From Sphingopyxis sp. (lineage in GTDB: Bacteria > Pseudomonadota > Alphaproteobacteria > Sphingomonadales > Sphingomonadaceae), in contig NZ_JAOZVW010000095.1 in the NCBI RefSeq assembly GCF_025869345.1, positions 1-39,000 of the forward strand: a stretch of 39,000 nucleotides of DNA, written 5' to 3'. The position numbers and the translations under genes were made by a program. The notes below the pieces were generated by a model. It searched no databases. It was not told the origin of the DNA and saw only the letters and a program-made list of their open reading frames with translations. Below are positions 1 to 9,350 of the stretch, piece after piece. How positions within the stretch are numbered: position 1 is the first letter of the stretch; each line of letters begins with the position of its first letter.

Positions 1-152
1 CCCCGCGCCCCCGCGGGCTTGTTCCCCCGGGGTGGCTGCCCCGTTTCTTCAACCCCCCCTCCGCCGCGGGGCGCGGCGGTGGGCTCCCCCCTCCCCCCCC
101 GACACGAACGGGAAGATGGGAGGATTCGGAGCAATGCTCCGCGAAAGGACAG
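1..152. other. Unassigned C/G-rich window edge upstream of hisE
   Basis: No gene is recognised. Bases 1-110 contain several C runs of six or more and a 7-bp GC hairpin with a GGGGC loop (about 61-79). The + frame 1 is open up to a TGA at 154-156 that overlaps the hisE start codon, which would fit translational coupling from an upstream gene. In many alphaproteobacteria that gene is hisF, but the translated residues do not resemble a HisF C-terminus. Composition differs from the rest of the window, so sequencing or assembly error at a contig end is possible. Confidence 0.35.
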
Positions 153-155
153 GTG

Positions 156-488
156 ATGGCAGGTGACATCGGCGAAACGCTGACCGCACTCGAAGCGGTG
201 GTGCACGACCGCCTCGCCGCGGGCGACGGCGCCGCTTCCTATGTCGCGAGCCTCGCGGCGAAAGGACGCGGCAAGATCGCGCAAAAGCTCGGCGAGGAAG
301 CGACGGAGACGATCATCGCCGCGCTGACCGAAGACGATGCGGCGCTGACCGGCGAGGCCGCCGACCTCGTCTTTCACCTCACCGTGCTGCTCGCCGAGCG
401 CGGCCTCGGCTGGGACGCCGTCGCCGCCGAACTCGCGCGCCGCCACGGCACCTCGGGCCACGCCGAAAAAGCCAGCCGCACCCAATAG
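156..488 (+). CDS. hisE: Phosphoribosyl-ATP pyrophosphatase HisE
   Basis: This cytoplasmic enzyme hydrolyses phosphoribosyl-ATP to phosphoribosyl-AMP and pyrophosphate, the second step of histidine synthesis. The 110-residue all-alpha protein carries the family signature: a KIAQKLGEEATETIIAAL helix followed by EAADLVFHLTVLL, giving the acidic EExxE...ExxD cluster that binds Mg2+ in the MazG/HisE fold. The length is usual for a stand-alone HisE. I chose the ATG at 156, with GGACAGG just upstream, over the GTG at 153. The HIT gene follows after 9 bp, so the two are probably co-transcribed. The rest of the his operon would lie left of the window. Confidence 0.93.
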   Translation: MAGDIGETLTALEAVVHDRLAAGDGAASYVASLAAKGRGKIAQKLGEEATETIIAALTEDDAALTGEAADLVFHLTVLLAERGLGWDAVAAELARRHGTSGHAEKASRTQ

Positions 489-497
489 GAGCCACCC

Positions 498-875
498 ATG
501 CCGATCGACGCGACGCTTCCCTATGACGACAGCAATATCTTCGCGCGCATCCTGCGCGGCGAACTGCCGTCGAAGACCGTCTATGAGGACGACCATGCCC
601 TCGCTTTCCACGACATCAATCCGCAGGCGCCGCTGCACATCCTCGTGATCCCCAAGGGCGCCTATGTGAGCTGGGACGATTTTTCGGAGCGCGGCAGCGA
701 CGCCGAAATCACGGGCTTCGTCCGCGCGGTGGGCCGGGTCGCGCGCGACGCGGGCCTCGTCGCGCCGGGCTATCGCCTGCTCGCCAACGTCGGCCCCAAC
801 AGCCACCAGGAAGTGCCGCACCTCCACGTTCACATCTTCGCGGGGCAGCCGCTGGGACCGATGCTCGTCCGCTAA
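498..875 (+). CDS. HIT-family nucleotide-binding hydrolase (HinT-like)
   Basis: A 125-residue histidine triad protein. The triad HLHVHIF lies at residues 108-114, preceded by NSHQEVP as in the HinT branch. The middle histidine (H110) is the expected nucleophile. Family members hydrolyse AMP-amidates and related purine nucleotide conjugates as cytoplasmic homodimers. The N-terminal NIFARILRGELPSKTVYED block and the later HILVIPK strand are typical of the fold. The start has AGGAG 7 bases upstream, which overlaps the end of hisE, so the pair forms an operon. Linkage of hisE with a HIT gene is common in alphaproteobacteria. The physiological substrate cannot be told from sequence. Confidence 0.93.
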   Translation: MPIDATLPYDDSNIFARILRGELPSKTVYEDDHALAFHDINPQAPLHILVIPKGAYVSWDDFSERGSDAEITGFVRAVGRVARDAGLVAPGYRLLANVGPNSHQEVPHLHVHIFAGQPLGPMLVR

Positions 876-898
876 GCCGGCGGCAACATCCCCTCTTT

Positions 899-973
899 CG
901 TCACCCCGGACTTGATCCGGGGTCCCGCTTTCACCGTCGCTGAGCGGGACCCCGGATCAAGTCCGGGGTGACG
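899..973. repeat. Type A palindromic repeat, 75 bp (CCCCGG variant)
   Basis: A perfect inverted repeat with 31-bp arms and a 13-base loop. The arms begin CGTCACCCCGGACTTGATCC and the element ends GGGGTGACG. It lies 23 bases after the HIT gene stop, and the next gene starts 158 bases later, so it may end or protect the hisE-HIT transcript. The same element in the same orientation, with a near-identical loop, begins at 38947. Confidence 0.95.
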
Positions 974-1131
974 ATGTGGATATAGCGCTGCGCAATAATT
1001 CCGATCTGTCTATGATCCGCATCACAGCCTTTTCGCGCGCTGCGGTTAACCGTGCGCGCTGTGCGGCGACGGGTGGACAGACGCCCCTGTTTCCAGCAGG
1101 ATAGGTCTGGGCTCACCGGGGAGACGACGCA

Positions 1132-4100
1132 ATGGCAATCGGATGGCGCGCATCGGCGAAGGCATTTGCCGGCAAGGCGCGGCTTGCCTTGATGATTCCC
1201 CTCGCCGCCGCGCTCGTCGCGGCGGGCGGCGACACCGTCCCGCAGGTCACGCTCGCGACTCCCGGCTCGGCGGGCACCGGCGACGGCACGATCAGCCGCT
1301 TCACGCTGCGCTTTTCGGAGGACATGGTGCCGCTCGGCGATCCCCGCGCCAGGCCCCCCGCGACCCACGACTGCAAGGTGCCCGCCGACGGCCGCTGGGT
1401 TGACACGCGCACTTGGGTGCTCGAATTCGAAAAATCGCTTCCCGGCGGCATGAGTTGCAACGTCGATCTGCGCGATGACCTCACCACCGCGCGCGGCGTC
1501 AATGTCGTCGGCAACAGCCGGTTCGAGATCGACACCGGCGGCCCCTCGGCGCGCGCGGTGCTTGCAGGCAATGGTTATGGCGACATCGAGGAGGAGCAGG
1601 TCTTTCTCGTCGCCACCAATGTCGCCGCCGACCGCGCCTCGGTCGGCCGCTTCGCCTATTGCGCGGTCGACGGCATCGGCGAGAAGATTCCGGTCGACGT
1701 GCTGAAACCCGAGACCGCCGCCACGATCCTCGACGGCATCGGCGACCAATGGTCGGCGCAGTCGTTCACCCAGGACGCCGGCCTGCCGCTGCGCCTGCCC
1801 GCCGCGGGCGCCGACCGCGAGGCTGCGCTGGCGCGCGTCGTCCCGGTCAAGTGCCGCCGTCCGCTGCCCCCCGGACGCGAGATGGCGCTCGTCTGGGACG
1901 CGCGCATTGCGCAGGCCGGGGTGCCCGGCCGCACCGCCGGCCGCGACCAGCGCTTCGACTATGACGTCCGCCCCGCCTTCACCGCGAAAATGTCGTGCAG
2001 CCGCGTCAATCCGCAGGCGGGCTGCAACCCGCTGAAGCCGGTCAACGTCAGCTTCGCCGCGCCGGTCGCGCGCGACGTCGCGCTCGCCGCGACGCTCCGC
2101 ACCGCCGACGGCAAGACCATCGCCGCGAAGATCGACGACGACGACAAGAACGACGCCTTCCTCGAACGCGTCCATTTCGACGGCCCACTGCCGCAGAATG
2201 TCGACGCGACGCTGATCCTTCCCGCCGACATCGCCGACCAGAGCGGCCGCCGCTTGCAGAACCAGTCGAACTTCCCGCTGAAATTCCACATCGACAGCGC
2301 CCCGCCGATCGTCAAATTCGCCGCCGAATTCGGCATTCTCGAAGCGTCCGAGGGCGGCATTCTGCCCGTCACCGTGCGCGGGGTCGAGGCGTCGCTGGTG
2401 CAGGCGAACCTCAAGATGCCCGCGACCGCGCTCCGCGTCGGCGACGACGATGCCGCGATCGCGCGCTGGCTGAAGCGCGTCGCCGACGCCGACGACACCG
2501 ACTATCGCGAGGAAAAGGACCGCAGCGGCAAGGACGTCACCGTCAACTACACCGGCACGAAATCGGTGTTCGAAGATGCCCCCGCGGGCGGCGACCGCCG
2601 CAATCTGACGCTCGCTCCGCCCGCCGGCGGCAAGGAGTTCGAGGTCGTCGGCATTCCGCTCACCGAAAAGGGCTTCCACGTCGTCGAGATCGCCAGCCCC
2701 GAGCTCGGCGCCAAATTGCTCGGCCGCAAGGCGACGCGCTACGTCGCGACCGCCGCGCTCGTCACCAACATGGCGGTGCATTTCAAATGGGGCCGCGAAA
2801 GCTCGCTCGCCTGGGTGACGTCGCTCGACACCGGCCTCCCCGTCGCGGGCGCCGAGGTCCGCGTCACCGACAGCTGCACCGGCCGCCTGCTCGCGCGCGG
2901 CACCGCCGACAAGGCCGGCCGCCTCGCTTTCCCCAGCGGCCTGCCGCAGCCCGAAACCTATGCGAGCTGCGAGGCCGATCCCGCCCCCGCGAACAGCGAG
3001 GGCCATGCGCTGATGGTCAGCGCCCGCTCGGGCGACGATTTCAGCTTCACCCTGACCGACTGGGGCGACGGCATTCGCCCCTATGACTTCGACCTTCCCT
3101 ATGGCTGGTCGGAGCGCACCGACATTCTCCACACGCTGTTCGACCGTGCGCTCGTCAAGGCGGGCGAGACGGTCCATATGAAGCATATCCTGCGCCGCCC
3201 CGTCGGCACCGGCTTCACCACCCCTCAGCCGATGGCGGGCAAGCTCCGCCTCGTCCACCGCGGATCGGACACCGAGTTCGAGATGCCGTTCAGCATCGAC
3301 GCGGGCGGCAGCGGCGAGACGACATGGAATGTCCCCGCCTCCGCCCCGATGGGCGATTACGAGCTCGTCTTCGTGACCAAAGACAAGGACGGCAAGGACA
3401 AGAGCATCTGGTCGAACCAGTCGGTGCGCGTCGACGAATATCGCCTGCCGACGATGAAGGCGACCGTCACCGGTCCCAAGGAATCGCTCGTGCGGCCCGC
3501 GCAGGTGCCGCTGTCGCTGTTCGTCGGCTATCTGTCGGGCGGCCCCGCGCCGAATCTGCCGGTCGAACTCCGCTCGACCTTCCGCGCCGCCTGGACCGCG
3601 CCCGAAGATTATCGCGACTGGGATTTCGACGGCCAGCCGGTCAAGGAAGGCGTGATCCAGCTCGACGACAGCGGCGAGGAGCCCGAGGCCGACATGCCGC
3701 TCGCGCGCTCGGTGCCGCTCACGCTCGGCACCGACGGCACCGCGACGACCAATATCACCGTCGATCAGCCGATCGTCGAGCCGACCCAGATGGCGGTCGA
3801 GATGGATTATGAGGATGCGAACGGCGAGACTTTGACCTCCAGCCGCCGCATCACCCTCTACCCTTCGGCGGTCCGCCTCGGGCTCAAGACCGACGGCTGG
3901 CTGATGCGCGACAACGACCTGCGCCTCAAATTCGTCGCGCTCGACCTCGACGGAAAGCCGATCGCCGGCCAGCGCGTCCAGGTCGCGCTCTACAACCGCG
4001 AGATCATCACCGCGCGGCGGCGCCTGATCGGCGGCTTCTACGCCTATGATAACCAGATGCGCACGACGAAGCTCGCGACGGCTTGCAGCGCGACGACCGA

Positions 4101-6969
4101 CAAGCTCGGTCGCGCGAGCTGCGCGATGGCGCCCGGCGTTTCGGGCGAGGTCACCGTCGTCGCGACCACGCAGGATGCCGACGGCAACGAGGCGCGCGCG
4201 GTGCGCTCGGTCTGGCTCGCGGGCGATACCGACTGGTGGTTCGGCGGAGACAATGGCGACCGCATGGACGTCATCCCCGAACAGCCGCGCTACAAGGCGG
4301 GCGACACCGCGAACTTCCAGGTCCGCATGCCCTTCCGCGAAGCGACCGCGCTCGTCACCGTCGAGCGCGAGGGCGTGCTCTCCAGCTTCGTCGTGCCGCT
4401 GAAGGGCACCGACCCGGTCGTGAAGGTCAAGCTGCCCGCGACTTACGCGCCCGACGTCTATGTCTCGGTGATGGCGGTGCGCGGCCGCGTCACCGGCGAG
4501 GAAAGCTGGTTCCGCAAGATGAAACGCGCGGTCGGCTTCCAGATCGAGAATAGCGAAGGCGCGCCCCCAACCGCGCTCGTCGACCTCGCCAAGCCGAGCT
4601 ACCGCCTCGGCATCGCGCGGATCAAGGTCGGCTGGGAAGGCCATCAGCTCGGCGTCAAGGTCAAGGCCGACAAGGAAAAATACGCGATCCGCGAGACCGC
4701 CAAAGTGGGCGTCGAGGTCAAGACCCCCGGCGGCAAGCCCGCCAGCGGCGCCGATGTCGCTTTCGTCGCGGTCGACGAAGCCTTGCTTCAGCTCGCCCCC
4801 AACGAAAGCTGGAAGCTGATCGACGCGATGATGGGTGAACGCACGCTCGACGTCCTCACCTCGACCGCGCAGATGCAGGTCGTCGGCAAGCGGCACTACG
4901 GCCGCAAGGCGCTCGAACCCGGCGGCGGGGGCGGCGGCGACCTCTCGGGCCTCACGCGCGAGGATTTCAAGCCCGTGCTGCTCTGGCAGGGTCATGTCGC
5001 CCTCGATTCCAAGGGCCGCGCGAGCGTCGATGTGCCGATGTCCGACAATCTCTCCGCCTTCCGCCTCGTCGCGATCGCCACCGACGGATCGCAATATTTC
5101 GGGACCGGCGAAACGAGCGTGCGCACCGTGCAGGATCTCGGCGTCTTCGCGAGCCTGCCCGATCTCGTCCGCACCGGCGATGCCTATGACGCGCGCTTCA
5201 CGCTCCGCAACGGCACCGACAAGGAGATGACGGTGACCGCGACGGCAACGCTGTCGCCCGCGGTCGCGACCGCGCCGCCGCTCACCGTGACGATCCCGGC
5301 GGGCGGCGCGGTGCCGGTGAGTTGGCAGATGACCGCGCCCGACGCCACCGGCCCGATCCAGTGGACGATCGACGCGGCGTCGAAGGACGGCAAGGCGCGC
5401 GACCGCCTGGTCTTCGACCAGAGCGTCGAGCCCGCGGTGCCGGTCGAGACCTGGGCCGCGAGCCTGTTCCGCGTCGGCCCCAACACGACGCTGCCGATCG
5501 CGATCCCGGCGGGCGCGCTGCCCGGCGGTTACGTCGACGTCGCGCTCGCGGGTACGCTCGCGCCGCCGCTGGCGGGGGTGCGCGACTATATGGCGATCTA
5601 CCCCTACAACTGCTTCGAGCAGTCGACCTCGCGCGCCGTCGCGCTCGGCGACGTCGGGCGGTGGCAGGCGCTCGTCGGCGCGATGCCGACCTATCTCGAT
5701 GACGACGGGCTGCTCCGCTACTGGCCGAACGACCGGATGGAGGGCTCGCCCGAGCTCACCGCCTATGTCCTCGCGATCACCGCGGCGAATGGCTTCGCGA
5801 TCCCGGAGGCACCCAAGGCGAAGATGGTCAAGGCGCTGCAGGCGGTGATCGAGGGACGGCTGACCCGCAAGGGCTACGGCCCCTACGACATCCGCCCGGT
5901 CCGCATCGCGGCGCTCGCGGCGCTCGCGCGCAACAATGCGGCGAGCCCGCAGCTCGTCGCGGCGATCGACATGGCGCCGGCCGACATGGCGACCGGCACC
6001 CTCGCCGACTGGCTCGTCGCGATCGAGCGCACGCCGGGCGTGCGGGGCGCCGTCGCGCTGCGCACCGCGGCCGAGGCCGAACTGCGCAAGCGCCTCGTCT
6101 ACGAAGGCACGCGCCTCGATCTCGTCGACGATGCCAGGGCGCCGTGGTGGATGATGACCAGCGGCGACGAGATGGCGATCAAGGCGCTCGAAGCCGTGCT
6201 CGGCCGCAAGGGCTGGGAGGATGACGCGGGCAAGCTGATGGTCGGCGTCGCGCAGCGCCAGCGCAAGGGCCATTGGGACACCACCCCCGCCAATGCGTGG
6301 GGCGCGGTCACCGTCCGCCGCTTCGCCGAGCTTTATCCGGCAAGCGCGATCACGGGCGTGACGAACATCAGCCTCGCGGGCGCCACCGCCTCGCAGAGCT
6401 GGCCGCTCCCGGCCGAAACGCCCTCACCGCTGCGCGTCGCGCTCGCCGCGGCAACGATGAGCCTCAGCCACGAGGGCACCGGCGCCCCATGGGCAACCGT
6501 CAGCGTCAAGGCAGCGGTCCCGCTCAAGGAACCGCTCAACGCCGGCTATCGCATCAAGCGCTCGGTCAGCGTCGTCAAGGCGGCCGACCCCGCCCACCTG
6601 ACGCGCGGCGACGTGATCAAGGTGCGGATCGAGGTCACCGCCGCCGCCGGCCGCACCTGGGTCATCGTCAACGACCCGATCCCGCCGGGCGCGACGATCG
6701 TCGGCAACCTCGGCGGCCAGTCGGAAATGCTGGCCGAACAGGCGAGCGGATCGAACTGGCAACCAAGCTATGTCGAACGCGGCAAGGACAGCTGGCGCGG
6801 CTATTACGGCTGGATGCCCGCGGGCACCCACGCGGTCGAATATGTCGTGCGCCTGAACGGCTCGGGCCGCTTCACCCTGCCCCCGACGCGCGTCGAGGCG
6901 ATGTATTCGCCCGCGATCCGCGGCCAGTGGCCCAACGCGCCGATGACGGTGGCGGCGGCGGCGCGGTGA
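1132..6969 (+). CDS. Bacterial alpha-2-macroglobulin family protein (YfhM-like)
   Basis: A 1945-residue exported protein. Bacterial alpha-2-macroglobulins trap proteases in the periplasm and are thought to guard the envelope together with PBP1C. The N-terminus is a long signal sequence with a hydrophobic core at residues ~18-31. Many macroglobulin and bait-type beta domains follow, then a glycine run at 1264-1269 that is common in this subfamily, then an alpha/alpha-toroid thioester domain. The thioester motif is intact: C1494-F-E-Q1497 in YNCFEQSTSR. The C-terminal receptor-like domain ends near 1945. The ATG at 1132 is preceded by GGGGAG. The lipobox cysteine seen in E. coli YfhM is absent: LVAAGG stands where LVAAGC would be expected, so the protein may be soluble in the periplasm. 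pbpC follows 143 bp downstream. Confidence 0.93.
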   Translation: MAIGWRASAKAFAGKARLALMIPLAAALVAAGGDTVPQVTLATPGSAGTGDGTISRFTLRFSEDMVPLGDPRARPPATHDCKVPADGRWVDTRTWVLEFEKSLPGGMSCNVDLRDDLTTARGVNVVGNSRFEIDTGGPSARAVLAGNGYGDIEEEQVFLVATNVAADRASVGRFAYCAVDGIGEKIPVDVLKPETAATILDGIGDQWSAQSFTQDAGLPLRLPAAGADREAALARVVPVKCRRPLPPGREMALVWDARIAQAGVPGRTAGRDQRFDYDVRPAFTAKMSCSRVNPQAGCNPLKPVNVSFAAPVARDVALAATLRTADGKTIAAKIDDDDKNDAFLERVHFDGPLPQNVDATLILPADIADQSGRRLQNQSNFPLKFHIDSAPPIVKFAAEFGILEASEGGILPVTVRGVEASLVQANLKMPATALRVGDDDAAIARWLKRVADADDTDYREEKDRSGKDVTVNYTGTKSVFEDAPAGGDRRNLTLAPPAGGKEFEVVGIPLTEKGFHVVEIASPELGAKLLGRKATRYVATAALVTNMAVHFKWGRESSLAWVTSLDTGLPVAGAEVRVTDSCTGRLLARGTADKAGRLAFPSGLPQPETYASCEADPAPANSEGHALMVSARSGDDFSFTLTDWGDGIRPYDFDLPYGWSERTDILHTLFDRALVKAGETVHMKHILRRPVGTGFTTPQPMAGKLRLVHRGSDTEFEMPFSIDAGGSGETTWNVPASAPMGDYELVFVTKDKDGKDKSIWSNQSVRVDEYRLPTMKATVTGPKESLVRPAQVPLSLFVGYLSGGPAPNLPVELRSTFRAAWTAPEDYRDWDFDGQPVKEGVIQLDDSGEEPEADMPLARSVPLTLGTDGTATTNITVDQPIVEPTQMAVEMDYEDANGETLTSSRRITLYPSAVRLGLKTDGWLMRDNDLRLKFVALDLDGKPIAGQRVQVALYNREIITARRRLIGGFYAYDNQMRTTKLATACSATTDKLGRASCAMAPGVSGEVTVVATTQDADGNEARAVRSVWLAGDTDWWFGGDNGDRMDVIPEQPRYKAGDTANFQVRMPFREATALVTVEREGVLSSFVVPLKGTDPVVKVKLPATYAPDVYVSVMAVRGRVTGEESWFRKMKRAVGFQIENSEGAPPTALVDLAKPSYRLGIARIKVGWEGHQLGVKVKADKEKYAIRETAKVGVEVKTPGGKPASGADVAFVAVDEALLQLAPNESWKLIDAMMGERTLDVLTSTAQMQVVGKRHYGRKALEPGGGGGGDLSGLTREDFKPVLLWQGHVALDSKGRASVDVPMSDNLSAFRLVAIATDGSQYFGTGETSVRTVQDLGVFASLPDLVRTGDAYDARFTLRNGTDKEMTVTATATLSPAVATAPPLTVTIPAGGAVPVSWQMTAPDATGPIQWTIDAASKDGKARDRLVFDQSVEPAVPVETWAASLFRVGPNTTLPIAIPAGALPGGYVDVALAGTLAPPLAGVRDYMAIYPYNCFEQSTSRAVALGDVGRWQALVGAMPTYLDDDGLLRYWPNDRMEGSPELTAYVLAITAANGFAIPEAPKAKMVKALQAVIEGRLTRKGYGPYDIRPVRIAALAALARNNAASPQLVAAIDMAPADMATGTLADWLVAIERTPGVRGAVALRTAAEAELRKRLVYEGTRLDLVDDARAPWWMMTSGDEMAIKALEAVLGRKGWEDDAGKLMVGVAQRQRKGHWDTTPANAWGAVTVRRFAELYPASAITGVTNISLAGATASQSWPLPAETPSPLRVALAAATMSLSHEGTGAPWATVSVKAAVPLKEPLNAGYRIKRSVSVVKAADPAHLTRGDVIKVRIEVTAAAGRTWVIVNDPIPPGATIVGNLGGQSEMLAEQASGSNWQPSYVERGKDSWRGYYGWMPAGTHAVEYVVRLNGSGRFTLPPTRVEAMYSPAIRGQWPNAPMTVAAAAR

Positions 6970-6996
6970 TGAAGCCGCGGCGCGCCATTCAGTCTC

Positions 6997-7072
6997 CGTC
7001 ATTGCGAGCGGAGCGAAGCAATCCAGAGCGGCTTGTCACACGCTGGATTGCTTCGCTTCGCTCGCAATGACG
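6997..7072. repeat. Type A palindromic repeat, 76 bp (GCGAAGC variant)
   Basis: Inverted repeat with 30-bp arms that differ at one position. It begins CGTCATTGCGAGCGGAGCG and ends TCGCTCGCAATGACG. It sits between the alpha-2-macroglobulin gene and pbpC and could fold in a shared transcript. It is nearly identical in arms and loop to the element at 18582. Confidence 0.95.
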
Positions 7073-7112
7073 AGGTGATTGGTGGCACGCGCCATAGACT
7101 CGCAGCCTGACG

Positions 7113-9248
7113 ATGACTGAACACACACCCCGAAAACGCCGCTGGTTCGACGCGCTGGCGTGGGCCGCACTCGCCGCGCTCGTCCTCACCACCGCCGCGC
7201 ATCTCCTCACCCGCCCGCCGGCGATGCCCGATTACGCCGCCGTCCGCGCCGACTGGAAATCCAGCGAGGCCTGGCTTTACGACCGCGACGGCCGCCTGCT
7301 CGACAGCGAGCGGGTCAATTTCGAGCGCCGCCGCCTCGCCTGGGTGCCGCTGAAGGATATCAGCCCCACGGTCCGCGATACCGTCGTCGCGGCCGAGGAT
7401 CATCGCTTCTGGTCGCACGGCGGGGTCGACTGGCTCGCGATCGCCAGCGCGGTCCGTAACCGCTGGACCGGCGGCCGCTCGCGCGGCGCCTCGACGCTGC
7501 CGATGCAGCTCGCCGCCTTCCTCGCGCCCGACCTCGCGCAGCCGGGCCAGCGCGGCTGGTTCGCCAAAATCCGTCAGATGCGCGCGGCGCAGGCGCTCGC
7601 GTCGGGCTGGACGCACGAGCAGATGCTCGAAGCCTATTTCAACCTCCTCCCGCTGCGCGGCGAGGCGCAGGGGATCGGCGCCGGCGCGCAGAGCCTGTTC
7701 GGCAAGAAGCCCGCCGAGATGAACCGCACCGACGCCGCACTGTTCGCGGGCCTCCTCCCCAATCCCGCCGCGAAGGCCGACGCGCTCGGCCACCGCGCCT
7801 GCCGCATCGCCAAGGCGGCCGATTGCTCGGCGATCGACGCCGCCGCCGCGACGCTCGTCTCGGGCGAGCAGGCGGCGCGCTTCGATCCCGCGCTCGCGCC
7901 GCACCTCGCGACGCGGCTGCTCGACAAGCCGGGCAAGCGCGTCACGACCACCATCGACCGCCGCATCCAAACCGCCGCGATCGTCGCGATGCGCCGCCAG
8001 CTCGCGGGCCTGGGCTCGGACCGCGTGCGCGACGGCGCCGTCGTCGTGCTCGACAATGCCACCGGCGACGTCCTCGCCTATGTCGGCGGCGTCGGCCTCA
8101 AATCGACCGCCGCGCAGGTCGACGGCGCCAATGCGCGGCGGCAGGCAGGCTCGACGCTGAAACCGCACCTCTATGCGCAGGTGATCGAGCATGGCTGGCT
8201 CACCGCCGCCTCGATCCTCGACGACAGCCCGGTTCAGCTCGACACCGCCTCGGGCCTCTATGTGCCCAAGAATTACGACCATAATTTCCAGGGCCCCGTC
8301 AGCGTCCGCCACGCGCTCGCCAGTTCGCTCAACGTCCCGGCGGTGCGCACGCTTGTCATCAACGACGTCCAGCTCTTCCGCGACCGCCTGTGGACGCTCG
8401 GCTATCACGGCCTCGTCGAGGACGGCGAATATTATGGTTTCAGCCTCGCGCTCGGCTCGGCCGAGGTCAGTCTCGTCGAGCAGGCCAACGCCTTCCGCAC
8501 CCTCGCCAACCAGGGCCGTTGGTCGCCGGTGCATTATCGCCTGGGCGAGACGGCCGAAGCGCCGCGCCAGATCGTCAATCCCGGCGCCGCCTTCATCGTC
8601 GGCGACATCCTCGCCGACGCCTCGGCGCGCGCCGACGCCTTCGGGGCCGACAGCGCGCTCCGCCTCCCCTTCTGGGCCGCGGCCAAGACCGGCACCTCGA
8701 AGGGGATGCGCGACAATTGGTGCGTCGGCTTCACCGACCGCTACACCGTCGCGGTATGGGTGGGGAATCTGGAGGGCGATTCGATGCGCGCCGTCTCGGG
8801 CACCTCGGGCGCCGCGCCGGTATGGCGCGACGTGATGATGGCGCTCCACGCCGGCAGCCCCGGCAAGCCCCCGAAGATGCCCGAAGGCGTCGAGGCGCGG
8901 CAGGTCGCGCTTCCCGGCACGCGCGAGCCGCCGCGCCGCGAATATTTCCTCCGCGGCACCGCACAGAGCGAAATCGCCGCCGCGCCGCAGGCCGCGCGCC
9001 GCCCGCGCATCACCAGCCCGGTCAGCGGCAGCGTCTATGCGCTCGACCCCGATATCCCGATCGACCGCCAGAGCCTCGCGGTGCTGGTCAGCGGCGACGT
9101 GACGGGATTTCGCCTGATCCTCGACAAGAAACCGCTCGGTGATGCCGATGCGGGCCCGCAGATCCTGCCGCGCCCCGGGATCCATATGCTCGCGCTCGTC
9201 GATCCCGGCGGGCGGATGATCGACCGGGTGCGATTCACGGTGCGGTGA
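7113..9248 (+). CDS. pbpC: Penicillin-binding protein 1C (bifunctional class A PBP)
   Basis: A 711-residue inner-membrane enzyme with a short cytoplasmic N-terminus, one membrane span at residues ~13-30 and a periplasmic body. The GT51 glycosyltransferase domain has E95-DHRFWSHGG with the catalytic glutamate, GASTLPMQ, and the HEQMLEAYFNLLPL helix. The transpeptidase domain has the STLK tetrad (S347 nucleophile, K350), the S405-L-N407 motif and K525-TGTS. The last ~80 residues match the PBP1C-specific C-terminal beta domain. The enzyme polymerises and cross-links peptidoglycan. The pairing of an alpha-2-macroglobulin gene with pbpC is well known and suggests joint action in cell-wall repair or defence. 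The Shine-Dalgarno sequence before the 7113 ATG is weak. Confidence 0.95.
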   Translation: MTEHTPRKRRWFDALAWAALAALVLTTAAHLLTRPPAMPDYAAVRADWKSSEAWLYDRDGRLLDSERVNFERRRLAWVPLKDISPTVRDTVVAAEDHRFWSHGGVDWLAIASAVRNRWTGGRSRGASTLPMQLAAFLAPDLAQPGQRGWFAKIRQMRAAQALASGWTHEQMLEAYFNLLPLRGEAQGIGAGAQSLFGKKPAEMNRTDAALFAGLLPNPAAKADALGHRACRIAKAADCSAIDAAAATLVSGEQAARFDPALAPHLATRLLDKPGKRVTTTIDRRIQTAAIVAMRRQLAGLGSDRVRDGAVVVLDNATGDVLAYVGGVGLKSTAAQVDGANARRQAGSTLKPHLYAQVIEHGWLTAASILDDSPVQLDTASGLYVPKNYDHNFQGPVSVRHALASSLNVPAVRTLVINDVQLFRDRLWTLGYHGLVEDGEYYGFSLALGSAEVSLVEQANAFRTLANQGRWSPVHYRLGETAEAPRQIVNPGAAFIVGDILADASARADAFGADSALRLPFWAAAKTGTSKGMRDNWCVGFTDRYTVAVWVGNLEGDSMRAVSGTSGAAPVWRDVMMALHAGSPGKPPKMPEGVEARQVALPGTREPPRREYFLRGTAQSEIAAAPQAARRPRITSPVSGSVYALDPDIPIDRQSLAVLVSGDVTGFRLILDKKPLGDADAGPQILPRPGIHMLALVDPGGRMIDRVRFTVR

Positions 9249-9350
9249 ACCGCTGTAACGCGCGTGAAATTAAGTTGCGCTGACGCGCGGAGCGGTTAGT
9301 CTGCGCCGCCAGGAGAGGGGGCCGTTCGGGCGCCCCAAAGGGGATATTTG

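Noticed and set aside
931..6273. 1780-codon open frame on the minus strand
   Set aside because: It lies wholly antisense to the alpha-2-macroglobulin gene. Long antisense frames are expected with GC-rich codon use; the translation is Arg/Asp/Ala-rich with no domain, while the plus strand has clear motifs.
6999..9185. 728-codon open frame on the minus strand
   Set aside because: Antisense to pbpC, which has all GT51 and transpeptidase motifs.
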